This document shows, one piece after another, positions 1 through 8,800 of a DNA stretch of 64,000 nucleotides (its first letter is position 1; every line of letters begins with the position of its first letter). The stretch lies in contig JBELHA010000002.1 of assembly GCA_042091695.1 (NCBI GenBank), positions 19,153-83,152 of the forward strand, given 5' to 3'. The notes beneath the pieces are model-generated. The model saw only the letters and a program-made list of their open reading frames with translations. It was not told the DNA's origin and ran no database searches. Both the position numbers and the translations under genes were made by a program. The DNA is from Flavicella sp042091695 (lineage in GTDB: Bacteria > Bacteroidota > Bacteroidia > Flavobacteriales > Flavobacteriaceae).

Positions 1-456
1 AACTCTGGAGTTCGTCCTGCAATTAACGTAGGTATTTCTGTATCTCGTGTTGGTGGTTCTGCACAGATCAAGTCAATGAAAAAAGTATCAGGGACCTTAA
101 AACTAGATCAAGCACAATACCGTGAATTGGAAGCTTTTGCAAAGTTTGGTTCTGATTTGGATGCTGCTACGATGAACGTAATCTCAAAAGGAGAGCGTAA
201 CGTAGAAATTTTAAAGCAAGCTCAAAATGATCCTTATACTGTGGAAGACCAAGTAGCGATTATTTATGCAGGTTCTAAAAACTTATTAAAGGATGTTCCT
301 GTAAATAAGGTAAAAGAATTTGAAGCAGATTATATTTCTTATTTGAATGCAAAACACAGAGATGTTTTAGATTCATTGAAATCAGGGAAGTTAGAAAAAT
401 CTTCTTTAGAAGTTTTAGAAACTGCTGCTGCTGAAATTTCAGCGAAATTTAACTAA
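1..456 (+). CDS. atpA: ATP synthase F1 subunit alpha, 3' end (partial)
   Basis: The reading frame is open from base 1, so the 5' part lies outside the window; 151 codons plus stop remain. The first residues read NSGVRPAINVGISVSRVGGS, the conserved end of the alpha-subunit nucleotide-binding domain, including the VGGSAQ stretch. The rest is the helical C-terminal domain. Alpha alternates with beta in the catalytic hexamer of F1 on the cytoplasmic face of the inner membrane and carries the non-catalytic nucleotide sites. The gene is followed by a strong stem-loop and then atpG, the usual order in atp operons. Confidence 0.97.
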   Translation, partial: NSGVRPAINVGISVSRVGGSAQIKSMKKVSGTLKLDQAQYRELEAFAKFGSDLDAATMNVISKGERNVEILKQAQNDPYTVEDQVAIIYAGSKNLLKDVPVNKVKEFEADYISYLNAKHRDVLDSLKSGKLEKSSLEVLETAAAEISAKFN

Positions 457-467
457 TATAGTACAAA

Positions 468-498
468 GTGTTTTGCAAGGCTAAGCCTTGCAAAACAT
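468..498 (+). other. Perfect intercistronic stem-loop between atpA and atpG
   Basis: A perfect inverted repeat has arms GTTTTGCAAGGC (470-481) and GCCTTGCAAAAC (485-496) around a TAA loop, extended by a T-A pair and a G-T wobble. No T-run follows it, so it is not a typical intrinsic terminator. It lies 12 bp after the atpA stop and about 50 bp before the atpG start. It may set mRNA stability or attenuate transcription between the subunits. The structure is seen in the sequence; the role is inferred. Confidence 0.6.
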
Positions 499-549
499 AT
501 GTTATATCCTCAAGATCTCATATTTGATCTTGATACAATACAACTTACA

Positions 550-1407
550 ATGGCAAACTTAAAAGAAATTAGAAACAGAATTACTTCAATAGGTTCGACG
601 ATGAAAATCACGAGCGCTATGAAAATGGTTTCTGCTGCTAAATTGAAAAAAGCACAAGATGCAATTACTGCAATGCGTCCTTATTCAAATAAATTATCTG
701 AGTTGTTACAGAACCTAAGTGCTACTTTAGATGCGGATGCAGGAGGTAAATTTTCTGAGCAGAGAGAAGTTTCTAAGGTGTTATTAGTTGTTGTAACTTC
801 TAACAGAGGTTTGTGTGGTGGTTTTAATTCATCTGTGATCAAAGAAACAAGAAGAGTTGCTGCTTCATATGCTGGTAAGTCTGTTGATCTGATTACAATT
901 GGAAAAAAAGGAAATGACTTATTGTCAAAAGAATTTAATGTTATTGCTAATGAAAGTGATTTGTATGATGCACTTACTTTTGATGCAGTCGCTACCATTA
1001 CTGAAGGATTAATGGAGCACTTCACTTCTGGTTCATACGATAAGATTGAAGTAGTATACAATAGCTTTAAAAATGCTGCGACACAGCTTTTAAAAGTAGA
1101 ACAATTCTTACCAATTTTACCAGTAGAAAATGATGTAAACCAATCTTCTGATTATCTTTTCGAACCTAGTAAAGAAGAGATTATATCTGATTTGATTCCT
1201 AAATCATTGAAGACTCAGTTATACAAAGCTATCCGCGATTCTTTTGCTTCTGAGCATGGTGCTCGTATGACAGCAATGCACAAAGCAACTGACAATGCGA
1301 AAGAATTACGTAATGATTTATTATTGACATACAACAAAGCACGTCAAGCTGCAATTACCAATGAAATACTTGAAATAGTTGGTGGAGCAGAGGCTTTAAA
1401 TGCATAA
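550..1407 (+). CDS. atpG: ATP synthase F1 subunit gamma
   Basis: The 285-residue product is the central rotor shaft of the F1 ATPase, transmitting rotation of the c-ring to the alpha/beta hexamer. The N-terminus MANLKEIRNRI followed by MKITSAMKMVSAAKLKKAQ is the conserved N-terminal helix of the coiled coil. The C-terminus ITNEILEIVGGAEAL is the matching C-terminal helix. The central VTSNRGLCGGFNSS is the family signature of the Rossmann-like domain. An in-frame ATG exists at 499, but the residues it adds are not conserved and it abuts the stem-loop, so the start at 550 is preferred. Length is normal. It is the last atp gene here and is followed by a terminator. Confidence 0.97.
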   Translation: MANLKEIRNRITSIGSTMKITSAMKMVSAAKLKKAQDAITAMRPYSNKLSELLQNLSATLDADAGGKFSEQREVSKVLLVVVTSNRGLCGGFNSSVIKETRRVAASYAGKSVDLITIGKKGNDLLSKEFNVIANESDLYDALTFDAVATITEGLMEHFTSGSYDKIEVVYNSFKNAATQLLKVEQFLPILPVENDVNQSSDYLFEPSKEEIISDLIPKSLKTQLYKAIRDSFASEHGARMTAMHKATDNAKELRNDLLLTYNKARQAAITNEILEIVGGAEALNA

Positions 1408-1427
1408 TTTATATAATCTTATTTTAC

Positions 1428-1461
1428 AAAAGGACGCTTGTATTTACTGGCGTCCTTTTTA
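1428..1461 (+). terminator. Intrinsic terminator after atpG
   Basis: A hairpin with arms AAAAGGACGC (1428-1437) and GCGTCCTTTT (1450-1459) ends in a run of T. It closes the atp operon. Confidence 0.8.
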
Positions 1462-1520
1462 TGTTTTAAAGAATATTCATATTTTTTTTTCATTTAAATA
1501 ACTAGTTCTAAATATTTTAT

Positions 1521-1528
1521 TATATTTG
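1521..1528 (+). promoter_or_regulatory. Bacteroidota -7 promoter element for ppnP
   Basis: TATATTTG matches the TAnnTTTG -7 consensus of the Bacteroidota primary sigma factor. It lies 22 bp before the ppnP start codon, downstream of the atp terminator. No clear -33 TTG is visible at the expected spacing. Confidence 0.5.
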
Positions 1529-1550
1529 CCACGCTTTTATAAGCTAAACT

Positions 1551-1832
1551 ATGATTACATCAAACGAATATTTTAACGAAAAAGTAAAATCACTAGGCTA
1601 TTCAAACGCTACTGGTGACGCTACCGTTGGGGTCATGGAAATTGGAGAATATGAGTTTTCAACGAATTCTCATGAAACAATGCACGTTATTGAAGGCGAA
1701 TTAAATGTATTGCTTCCTAGTTCTGATTTATGGAAAACATATACGTCAGGCGCTTCCTTTGAAGTAGAAGCAGGATCTTCATTTAAAGTAAAATCTTTGC
1801 AATCAACATCTTATTTGTGTAAATACAAATAA
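1551..1832 (+). CDS. ppnP: Pyrimidine/purine nucleoside phosphorylase PpnP
   Basis: This 93-residue single-domain cupin matches the PpnP (YaiE, DUF1255) family throughout. It has the N-terminal NEYFNEKVKSLGY, the central GVMEIGEYEFSTNSHETMHV and IEGELNVLLP, and a C-terminal FEVEAGSSFKVK. PpnP enzymes phosphorolyse many nucleosides to base and ribose-1-phosphate in nucleoside salvage. Length is typical. The gene stands alone between two hairpin terminators with its own -7 element. Confidence 0.9.
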   Translation: MITSNEYFNEKVKSLGYSNATGDATVGVMEIGEYEFSTNSHETMHVIEGELNVLLPSSDLWKTYTSGASFEVEAGSSFKVKSLQSTSYLCKYK

Positions 1833-1875
1833 GATACATCTTAATATGTAAATCTTAGGGGTAGGATTTATTTAT

Positions 1876-1917
1876 ACTCGGTTTCTCATTTCTTTTGAGA
1901 AACCGAGTTTTTTTTTA
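1876..1917 (+). terminator. Intrinsic terminator after ppnP
   Basis: A 13-bp perfect stem has arms ACTCGGTTTCTCA (1876-1888) and TGAGAAACCGAGT (1896-1908) with a 7-nt loop, followed by a run of about nine T. Confidence 0.9.
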
Positions 1918-1953
1918 ATATATTCGCAACTTTTTCTCCAAACAAATAAACCT

Positions 1954-4938
1954 ATGAACCCCCTTTATAAGTGGCTGCAATATTTTAAAAATAGTTTGTC
2001 TGATAGTGAGAACCTTTCGATTGATTTAGACAGAATTAAAAATGTTTACCACTCTAGTAGTATCGATCTAAGTTCAGGTTCTATTCCTAGTTCCCAAGCA
2101 GAAACACTTATTGATACTGAAGAACGAAAAATCAATCGTTTGAAAGGAATTACAAAAAAAGAAAGTAAAAACTGGTTTACAGTTACTGAAATAACTCTTA
2201 CAATTGCCCCCTTTCGACTTATTCCTGTTGAATCACAAACCGCTTTTAAGCAGGTGGATTTGTATCCTTTTTGGATTACCGCAAAAGTAAGTCGTTCTGG
2301 ACAATTGAGTCCACCTAAAGACCTATTTCCACTAATTGTTAGAAACTATCTAGACCCAATAGAGTCTCCTGGTAATTCTTTTGTTTTTTCAACTTTAGAT
2401 CGTGTTACAGAAGCAAGAGATATTGAAACTCCTTTTTCAGAAGATGAAACAAACCCTGTTTTATGGTCAGCTTATTGGGACTATATCCAGGCAGTTTTTT
2501 CGAGCATTGCTTTTGATACTTATACTAATTATAGAGTAGCAGGATATCAAACTTCTTACCAAGTATGTTTCTTCGCAGCAAGTAACAAGATAGCCACGGC
2601 TAAAAGTATTCTTTTTTTATACGAACAACTTTTAAAGACACAAGACAGTTTTCCTTTATTAGAATCCCTTCTTTTATCTCAAATAAAAGAAAGACAAGAA
2701 GCGATTACTGATGCGGGTTTTCTTAATTTCAACCATTTACATTTAGGGCAAATGTCAAATGAGTTTCCACTCTCTATTAGCCAACGCAAAACACTTCTGT
2801 CCTATCTTACCTCCAACAACCATTCGATTACTGCAGTAAACGGACCTCCAGGAACAGGTAAAACTACTTTATTACAAAGTGTAGTTGCTACTGAATTTGT
2901 GCGTGCTGCAATCAAAGGTGAGGATGCTCCTGTAATTTTGGCTTGCTCTACAAACAATCAGGCTGTAACAAATATCATTGATAGCTTTATAAATTCTAGC
3001 AGCACTTTAGGCTTGTTATCTGAGCGATGGATTCCTGACTTTAATGGGTATGCTACGTATTTGCCCTCTAAATCTAAAAGTCCTAAATCACTAGAGCATA
3101 TAAATTATCTAAAGGGTAACCTTTTTGGTTATGAAGGTACGCTCTGTGAACTTGAGAACACAGACTATTTAGATTTGGCCTCGTCCTATTTTTTAGAGAG
3201 ATTTTATGACTATTTCGAATTCTCTCCTTCAAGTTTAGAAGAAGCTCGTGATCAATTGCAAGAAGAAGTATCTCTGCTAGAAGATATGCAAATCAATGGT
3301 GTACGAATTTCTCAGGATTATATAGCCTCTATGACTGCTGTTAATGAGCTGCTATTGCATACCGATGATCAAGTCTCTCAGAAGGCTATTCAGATTGTCA
3401 ATCTCCAACAATGGAGAAACACAGTTGCTAGCCTGAAAAATAAATCAAAGGAAAAAAATTTCCTAGAGCAGTTGCAAAAGTATTTTGTGGTGACTCCTAC
3501 TGAAGAGATCAAAAATATTTCTGAGGAAGCCTTGTTTCGTATTCCTAAAGAAGCACTTACGTCAAAGGAAAAAGCACTAGAATACCTTAAAAAATGCCTA
3601 GCGACATTTAATTTAGCCTTACAGTCAAATTTGAAATTAAATGATTGGAAGTTGCAACATGAAATCGATGGTTTTCCCTTTGTTTCCGAAGCAACCATGT
3701 GGGAGTATGAATATAAGAAAACGGAAGATAAGGAAACCGCTCACCGTTTCTTTTACGACGAGATAGATGTTAAAATTAGACACAAGGCATTTTTATTAGC
3801 AACACATTATTGGGAGGTCCGCTGGATATTGGCTACCTACGAAATGTTGGAAGATACGACAGAAAAAGGAACTGGAGAAAATGCAATAGCTACCAAGTGG
3901 CGCCGAAGAGCGATGCTAACACCCTGTTTTGTAGCTACATTTTATATGGCTCCAACCCATTTTTTATACAGTCAGTTTCAAGGTGAAAATGAGGAGGGAA
4001 AACCTGTCTTTGAATACCTTCCTATGTATAATTTTATCGATTTATTGATCATAGACGAGGGAGGACAGGCAACACCTGAGGTTAGTGTACCTATGTTTTC
4101 ATTGGCTCAAAAAGCAATTATTGTGGGGGACTTGCAACAAATAGAACCTATTTGGTCTATTCCTCAAAAAATAGATGTTGGAAATCTCTTAAATGCTGGC
4201 TTGCTAGAAGTAGGTACATTGATAGAAGATTTAGAAACTACAGGGTTTTTGGCCTCGAATGGAAGTGTGATGAAAATGGCTCAAGAAGCCTGTGAATACC
4301 AATCCACGAATCCACATGCTATCGAAAAGGGCTTGCTGTTGTTAGAGCACCGAAGGTGCAATGACGAAATTATTGGTTTTTGCAATGAATTGGCCTATGG
4401 AGGAGTTTTAAAACCTATGAAAGGCGAGGCTAAAGCAGACCAACTTTTCCCTTCAATGATGGCATATCACATCGCAGGTACAAGTGAAAGAAGCTATAGC
4501 AGTCGTTTCAATACCAAAGAGGTAAATTCAATTGTAGGATGGCTCAATAGGCACAAAGAAGCCATAGAGGAAGCATATCAAGTAGCAGAGATAGAACAGG
4601 TTTTAGGGATCATAACTCCATTTACAAGTCAGAAAAGTGCACTATCAAAAGCATTGACCGCCGCAGGTTTCAATGTTTCAAAAATAAAATTAGGAACGGT
4701 TCATGCACTGCAAGGTGCCGAAAGACACATTGTTTTGTTCAGTTCAGTCTATACAAGTGAAGATGAAGGAACACTCTTTTTTGACAAGGACAATAAGCCC
4801 AATATGCTAAATGTTGCTGTTTCGAGAGCTAGAGATAGTTTTATACTTTTTGGAGATACGCGTGTGTTTGATGCAACTAATAATACGCCTTCTGGTGTTT
4901 TAAAGCGGCATTTGCAAGTACATGAAATGTCAAGCTAG
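1954..4938 (+). CDS. Superfamily 1 DNA/RNA helicase (Upf1/Dna2-like AAA)
   Basis: The 994-residue protein has the SF1B helicase motifs in order: Walker A GPPGTGKT (297-304), motif II DEGGQA (from D701), motif III GDLQQIEP (from about 725), motif V VHALQGAE (Q920), and motif VI VAVSRARDSF (S957, R958, R960). Roughly 290 residues precede the P-loop. About 400 residues separate motifs I and II, partly charged and helical. No nuclease domain is recognisable, so it is probably a stand-alone ATP-driven helicase of unknown substrate. A TATATTCG element (1919-1926) resembles a -7 site. Its neighbour is a J-domain/KTSC protein; stand-alone SF1 helicases of this type sometimes occur in accessory or defence loci, but nothing else here supports that. 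Confidence 0.85.
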   Translation: MNPLYKWLQYFKNSLSDSENLSIDLDRIKNVYHSSSIDLSSGSIPSSQAETLIDTEERKINRLKGITKKESKNWFTVTEITLTIAPFRLIPVESQTAFKQVDLYPFWITAKVSRSGQLSPPKDLFPLIVRNYLDPIESPGNSFVFSTLDRVTEARDIETPFSEDETNPVLWSAYWDYIQAVFSSIAFDTYTNYRVAGYQTSYQVCFFAASNKIATAKSILFLYEQLLKTQDSFPLLESLLLSQIKERQEAITDAGFLNFNHLHLGQMSNEFPLSISQRKTLLSYLTSNNHSITAVNGPPGTGKTTLLQSVVATEFVRAAIKGEDAPVILACSTNNQAVTNIIDSFINSSSTLGLLSERWIPDFNGYATYLPSKSKSPKSLEHINYLKGNLFGYEGTLCELENTDYLDLASSYFLERFYDYFEFSPSSLEEARDQLQEEVSLLEDMQINGVRISQDYIASMTAVNELLLHTDDQVSQKAIQIVNLQQWRNTVASLKNKSKEKNFLEQLQKYFVVTPTEEIKNISEEALFRIPKEALTSKEKALEYLKKCLATFNLALQSNLKLNDWKLQHEIDGFPFVSEATMWEYEYKKTEDKETAHRFFYDEIDVKIRHKAFLLATHYWEVRWILATYEMLEDTTEKGTGENAIATKWRRRAMLTPCFVATFYMAPTHFLYSQFQGENEEGKPVFEYLPMYNFIDLLIIDEGGQATPEVSVPMFSLAQKAIIVGDLQQIEPIWSIPQKIDVGNLLNAGLLEVGTLIEDLETTGFLASNGSVMKMAQEACEYQSTNPHAIEKGLLLLEHRRCNDEIIGFCNELAYGGVLKPMKGEAKADQLFPSMMAYHIAGTSERSYSSRFNTKEVNSIVGWLNRHKEAIEEAYQVAEIEQVLGIITPFTSQKSALSKALTAAGFNVSKIKLGTVHALQGAERHIVLFSSVYTSEDEGTLFFDKDNKPNMLNVAVSRARDSFILFGDTRVFDATNNTPSGVLKRHLQVHEMSS

Positions 4939-5077
4939 TAGTCTTTGTGGCTGTTGTTTTAATTATTGACATTACAATAATTGGTCTGTAGAGTGCTAAA
5001 AATATATTTTTACAATCTTTAGGGGCTACATCTCTAGAATAGTGGTAGCTTTGCATTCTAATTTTTAAGAATTAAGT

Positions 5078-5524
5078 ATGAAGCGGATCAACGAATACAA
5101 AAAGTTGTTTGATGTAGCAGGAGCTATTGATTTAAAAGCATTAAAAACAACCTATAGATCTTTGGTGAAAACTTGGCATCCCGATAAATTTCAAGCCCCT
5201 TTAGAAAAGGAGGAGGCGGAACTTAAAAGTCAAAAAATCATTGACGGTTACCATTTTCTTGTGAGTATTGCTCCAGCCACGAAAGAGGCAAATTTAGAGG
5301 CGTATACTGACACAATCACAAACAGTCAGGTAGCAGATTACCATCACAAGAGCATGCTTTTAGAAGTTACTTTTACGGACGGAACTACCTATGAATATTT
5401 TGGTGTTAATAAGAAACTTTTCTTAAAATTCCTCAACAGTAAGTCCATGAATAATTTTGGGAGAAGAAATATCTTCAATTCTTTCCTGTATCGAAAATCA
5501 AAGAAAGCGATGGAAACTGCTTGA
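5078..5524 (+). CDS. J-domain-like protein with C-terminal KTSC domain
   Basis: The 148-residue protein has two parts. Residues 1-65 form a J-domain-like helical hairpin with an intact HPD tripeptide (H34-P35-D36) within KTWHPDKF, the motif that stimulates DnaK ATPase. Residues about 88-138 match the KTSC domain, with HHKSMLLEVTF, TYEYFGV and SKSMNNF. KTSC domains are small and found in phage and bacterial proteins, including proteins linked to lysyl-tRNA synthetase; their role is poorly known. A good -7 element, TAGCTTTG, is at 5046-5053. The fusion suggests a DnaK partner recruited through KTSC, which is inference. Confidence 0.75.
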   Translation: MKRINEYKKLFDVAGAIDLKALKTTYRSLVKTWHPDKFQAPLEKEEAELKSQKIIDGYHFLVSIAPATKEANLEAYTDTITNSQVADYHHKSMLLEVTFTDGTTYEYFGVNKKLFLKFLNSKSMNNFGRRNIFNSFLYRKSKKAMETA

Positions 5525-5554
5525 TAAAAGTTAACTTGTAGTATTAATACTATA

Positions 5555-5775
5555 TTTCCAATACTAATTTCAGAATATTTACAGATACAACAAATTGTAA
5601 GTTTAGATATTTCAGCTATTGTTAAAAGGCTTTTCCATCCCAAAATCACGCAATAATACGGCGTTTATTTTGATTCTTTAGAAGCGACTAAAGAACACAT
5701 GGGATGGTATGCTATTCTTGAAGAAAATAGAACTCCAATTTGGATATTATGCTATTTAACGGTGGATCTAAAAAT
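5555..5775 (+). pseudogene. Remnant of a RimJ/RimL-type GNAT acetyltransferase
   Basis: In the frame through 5582 the DNA reads SLDISAIVKRLFHPKITQ, then TAA at 5654-5656, then YGVYFDSLEATKEHMGWYA and LEENRTPIWI. This resembles the N-terminal third of RimJ/RimL-type GNAT acetyltransferases: D-AI, a -P-VT-YYG strand, SLEEA, then W-I. The stop sits where an aromatic residue is expected, consistent with a TAT/TAC to TAA change. There is no ATG at the expected start and the acetyl-CoA-binding part is missing, so the gene is broken at both ends. It fills most of the gap between 5525 and 5883. The match is from memory and rests on short motifs. Confidence 0.55.
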
Positions 5776-5883
5776 AATACTTTTATTAGTTTATATATAT
5801 ATTCTATAAATTGTCAAATATATTGATGTATTTAAGTTACTAAGTGAAATCGTTCTTGAAAAATAGTTTATCGCATTCTACTT

Positions 5884-8800
5884 CTAGTTTTTAATGAGTT
5901 TTACTACTTGATAATTTCCATCTTGGTATACGAGCTTTAGTAAATAGATGCCACTAGAAATTCCTGAAAGAGAAACCTTAGTTTGAGGTTTGATAATTTG
6001 TTTTACTTTTTGTCCTTTTTGATCGAAAATTTCAAGGTTATTAATCTCTTGTGATTTAGATATGTATAGGTGTTCTTTTACAGGGTTTGGGTACACAAGA
6101 TATTTCTGTTTCTCTTTGTGTACACCTAAATTTGTACCGTCTTGTTTGACAAAAATAGGAACCATAATTTTACTTTCCTCCGTGTCATTGACGAGAAGAG
6201 CAACAGGTACGTATAGTTCTCCTTCGAAGTTATTGTCAGGAATAACAACTCCATTCTCAATAGTATAATTGCTCCCTTCATCCACACGGAGTTCCCAATT
6301 TTCAAACGAGTCATTACAAGAAGGAAAAGGGTAGGATGTGTTTTGATAGCTTACTTCTATGTTAAGGTCTTTGTAGCCTAACCTATATCTATCGTTTTTA
6401 TTTATTTCTATAGGATTGTAGGAAACTATTTGAGGACTACTGACATACTCTTTGATAGCTGAAAAGCCTACTTTAAAATCGTCTATCCATAGATTTCCAT
6501 CAGTTTCAGGTGACCAATTACCATTTGGGTTGATTCGGAAAATAAGCTTTTCTAATTCCGTCCAGTCGTCTCCGTGTAGATCGTTCCAATTGTCTAAAAG
6601 TGGCTGTAGTTGGATTATAGCAGTACCAACGTTGGTTGAAGCTGATGCTAGCATTGTGATGCCTTTGTTTCGATTACTCTTCTTTTGATTTGAATTTATT
6701 TGAGTTACAAAACTAAAAGGAGAGTTTCTATTCGGTGTCTCGTAATTAAATGTAAGAAAAGGATATGTTTTTATATCCACAGAAGTATCATAAAATAGTT
6801 GTTCTGAGCTCCATACATTAGTTGTTCCACTCATTGTATTCGGTTGTATAAGAAGTTTGTTTTCAGCTAAGTGAACTTCTCCTTGCATATCTTTGTGAGC
6901 AACCCATGGTGCAGCATTGTAATCAGCATTGCTATCGGTAGTAAATTCTTCCACTAAAGACGGGTTAGTGGTACAGTATTGAAAAGTACTTTCTCCTGTA
7001 GTAAACGACCATATATCTCCAATTTTCCAAGTGTTATTCACCCAACAGTCTACACGCCAGTAATAGGTTGTATTTCCTTGTAAGTATTCTAGTAGTAGTA
7101 GGTTTGTATTTTGCTCTGACACTAAGGAGAGTGATTCAGAACTTGTTCCTAGATATATTTTGTTTTTTGATGACTCATAGGCAGGCAACCACATTAAATC
7201 AGAGCTAATAAGGGCGGTTGTACTCCTGTTTTTAGGGATAGGCATAGAGGATTTTTCTAACATTCTTCCCGGAATCCAATAGTGTTCGTCACCATCTTCA
7301 TATGCCCCCATATCAGGAGCAATTCCCTCAAAATCTTTTGGAGTATAAGAATATTTATCACTAGGGATTTCATCTGTACTTACAAGAGCACCTGCATCGA
7401 TGATAGGACTGTTTTTTTTAGGTCTAAAATCATAATTTATCGGATCTCTTAAATAAGTATATGCAGCTCCTGCGGTATTTGTATTGTTACTATTTTTTCC
7501 TGGAATAACATATGCATTGGGTTGTATATATCCATCCTCTAGTGTTTTTTCTTTGTTTAAATTCCATGTTCTGTGTACTAGTTTTGAAATGTTATTTCGA
7601 GTGATAGTTTTCGCATTGGCTTCACTGTTATGCATCGCTCTGAACCCCATAATTGTAAGATTATACTCCTCACGATATGGGTTTTTAAACTGTTTTGTAT
7701 TTATGATTGTGTTGTTAAGAACCAGGTGTCTGTCTCCTTTAATCTGGTTAACTTGTGTGTTCCAAGTAACATTGTTTCGATAGATTCCATCACCGTATAC
7801 TTCGCCTTCTTCGTTCAGTTGGTTATTTCCAGAATCATCAAATCGGATACCTTGTTTTTGGCTGTCGTGTACCCAATTATTTTCCACCAATACGTTTTTG
7901 TGGTCTTTTGTTCCTATATTAATGGCCGCTCCATCGTGTTGTAGATTACCTGCATTTGTAATTCTATTAAGACGTATAATTCCACCTGAACCATTGGGCC
8001 TGAGTCCTTCCGAATTTCCTGTTTTTTCAAGTGTACATCTAGTAATTAATGTGTTTTCTCCAAAGGTTACTGAACCTGAAGCACCATTTGAATTAAGGTC
8101 CCATTCAATGTCTGTAAAACTACAGTTGTCAATAGTCATGTCTTTTCCCATCATAAAGATAGGCGCATTGGATCTAAAAAATGTACAGTCTATAAACTTA
8201 GAATGTCTACCATTTTGTACAGAACTTGTAATATTAGCTTTAGGCTCTATTGGGTTCCAACTCTTAAAAAATGCGGTATTACCTAAAACGAATTTATGTG
8301 TTGATGGATAGTTAAAATCGCAGTCTTCAAAAACGATGTAGTCAGAGTTTTTAATAAAATATCCTGTAGCAAAAAATTCAATACCTCTAAAGGTTATGTT
8401 CTGACAGTTTTCAAATGTAATAGCTACATCTTGATCTCTCCCATAAAAATCGGTTTGTTGGAGAGCTTCCAAAGAACTAGGTTTGTAGTATAATAATTTA
8501 GCATCTTTTTCATACCACCATTCGTTGACTTTGTCTAAGGCTGCCAAGCCGTAAATATAATAGGCACCGTATTTTTTTAGATGCTCCTCTTCAAGTCCTT
8601 CTGTATCATATTCAAAATAGGGTTGTCCTGTACTGTGTTGAGTGATTTTTCGTGTCCATGTTATCCAATGTCCTATGTTTAACACAGCAAAAGCTCCCTG
8701 AAAGTCAATATTGCTCTCGGCCAAGGATGTTAACTGATTTTTTATAACGTAATTTGTTTCCCCCTCCGAAAATTCACTTCTTGAATACTGAGGAAAATCA

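Noticed and set aside
499..549. Upstream in-frame ATG at 499 as the atpG start
   Set aside because: The 17 added residues are not conserved, the ATG abuts a strong stem-loop, and MANLKEIRNRI at 550 is the family N-terminus.
7484..8311. Overlapping plus-strand frames inside the beta-helix gene
   Set aside because: They have no recognisable domains and lie fully within a well-supported minus-strand gene.
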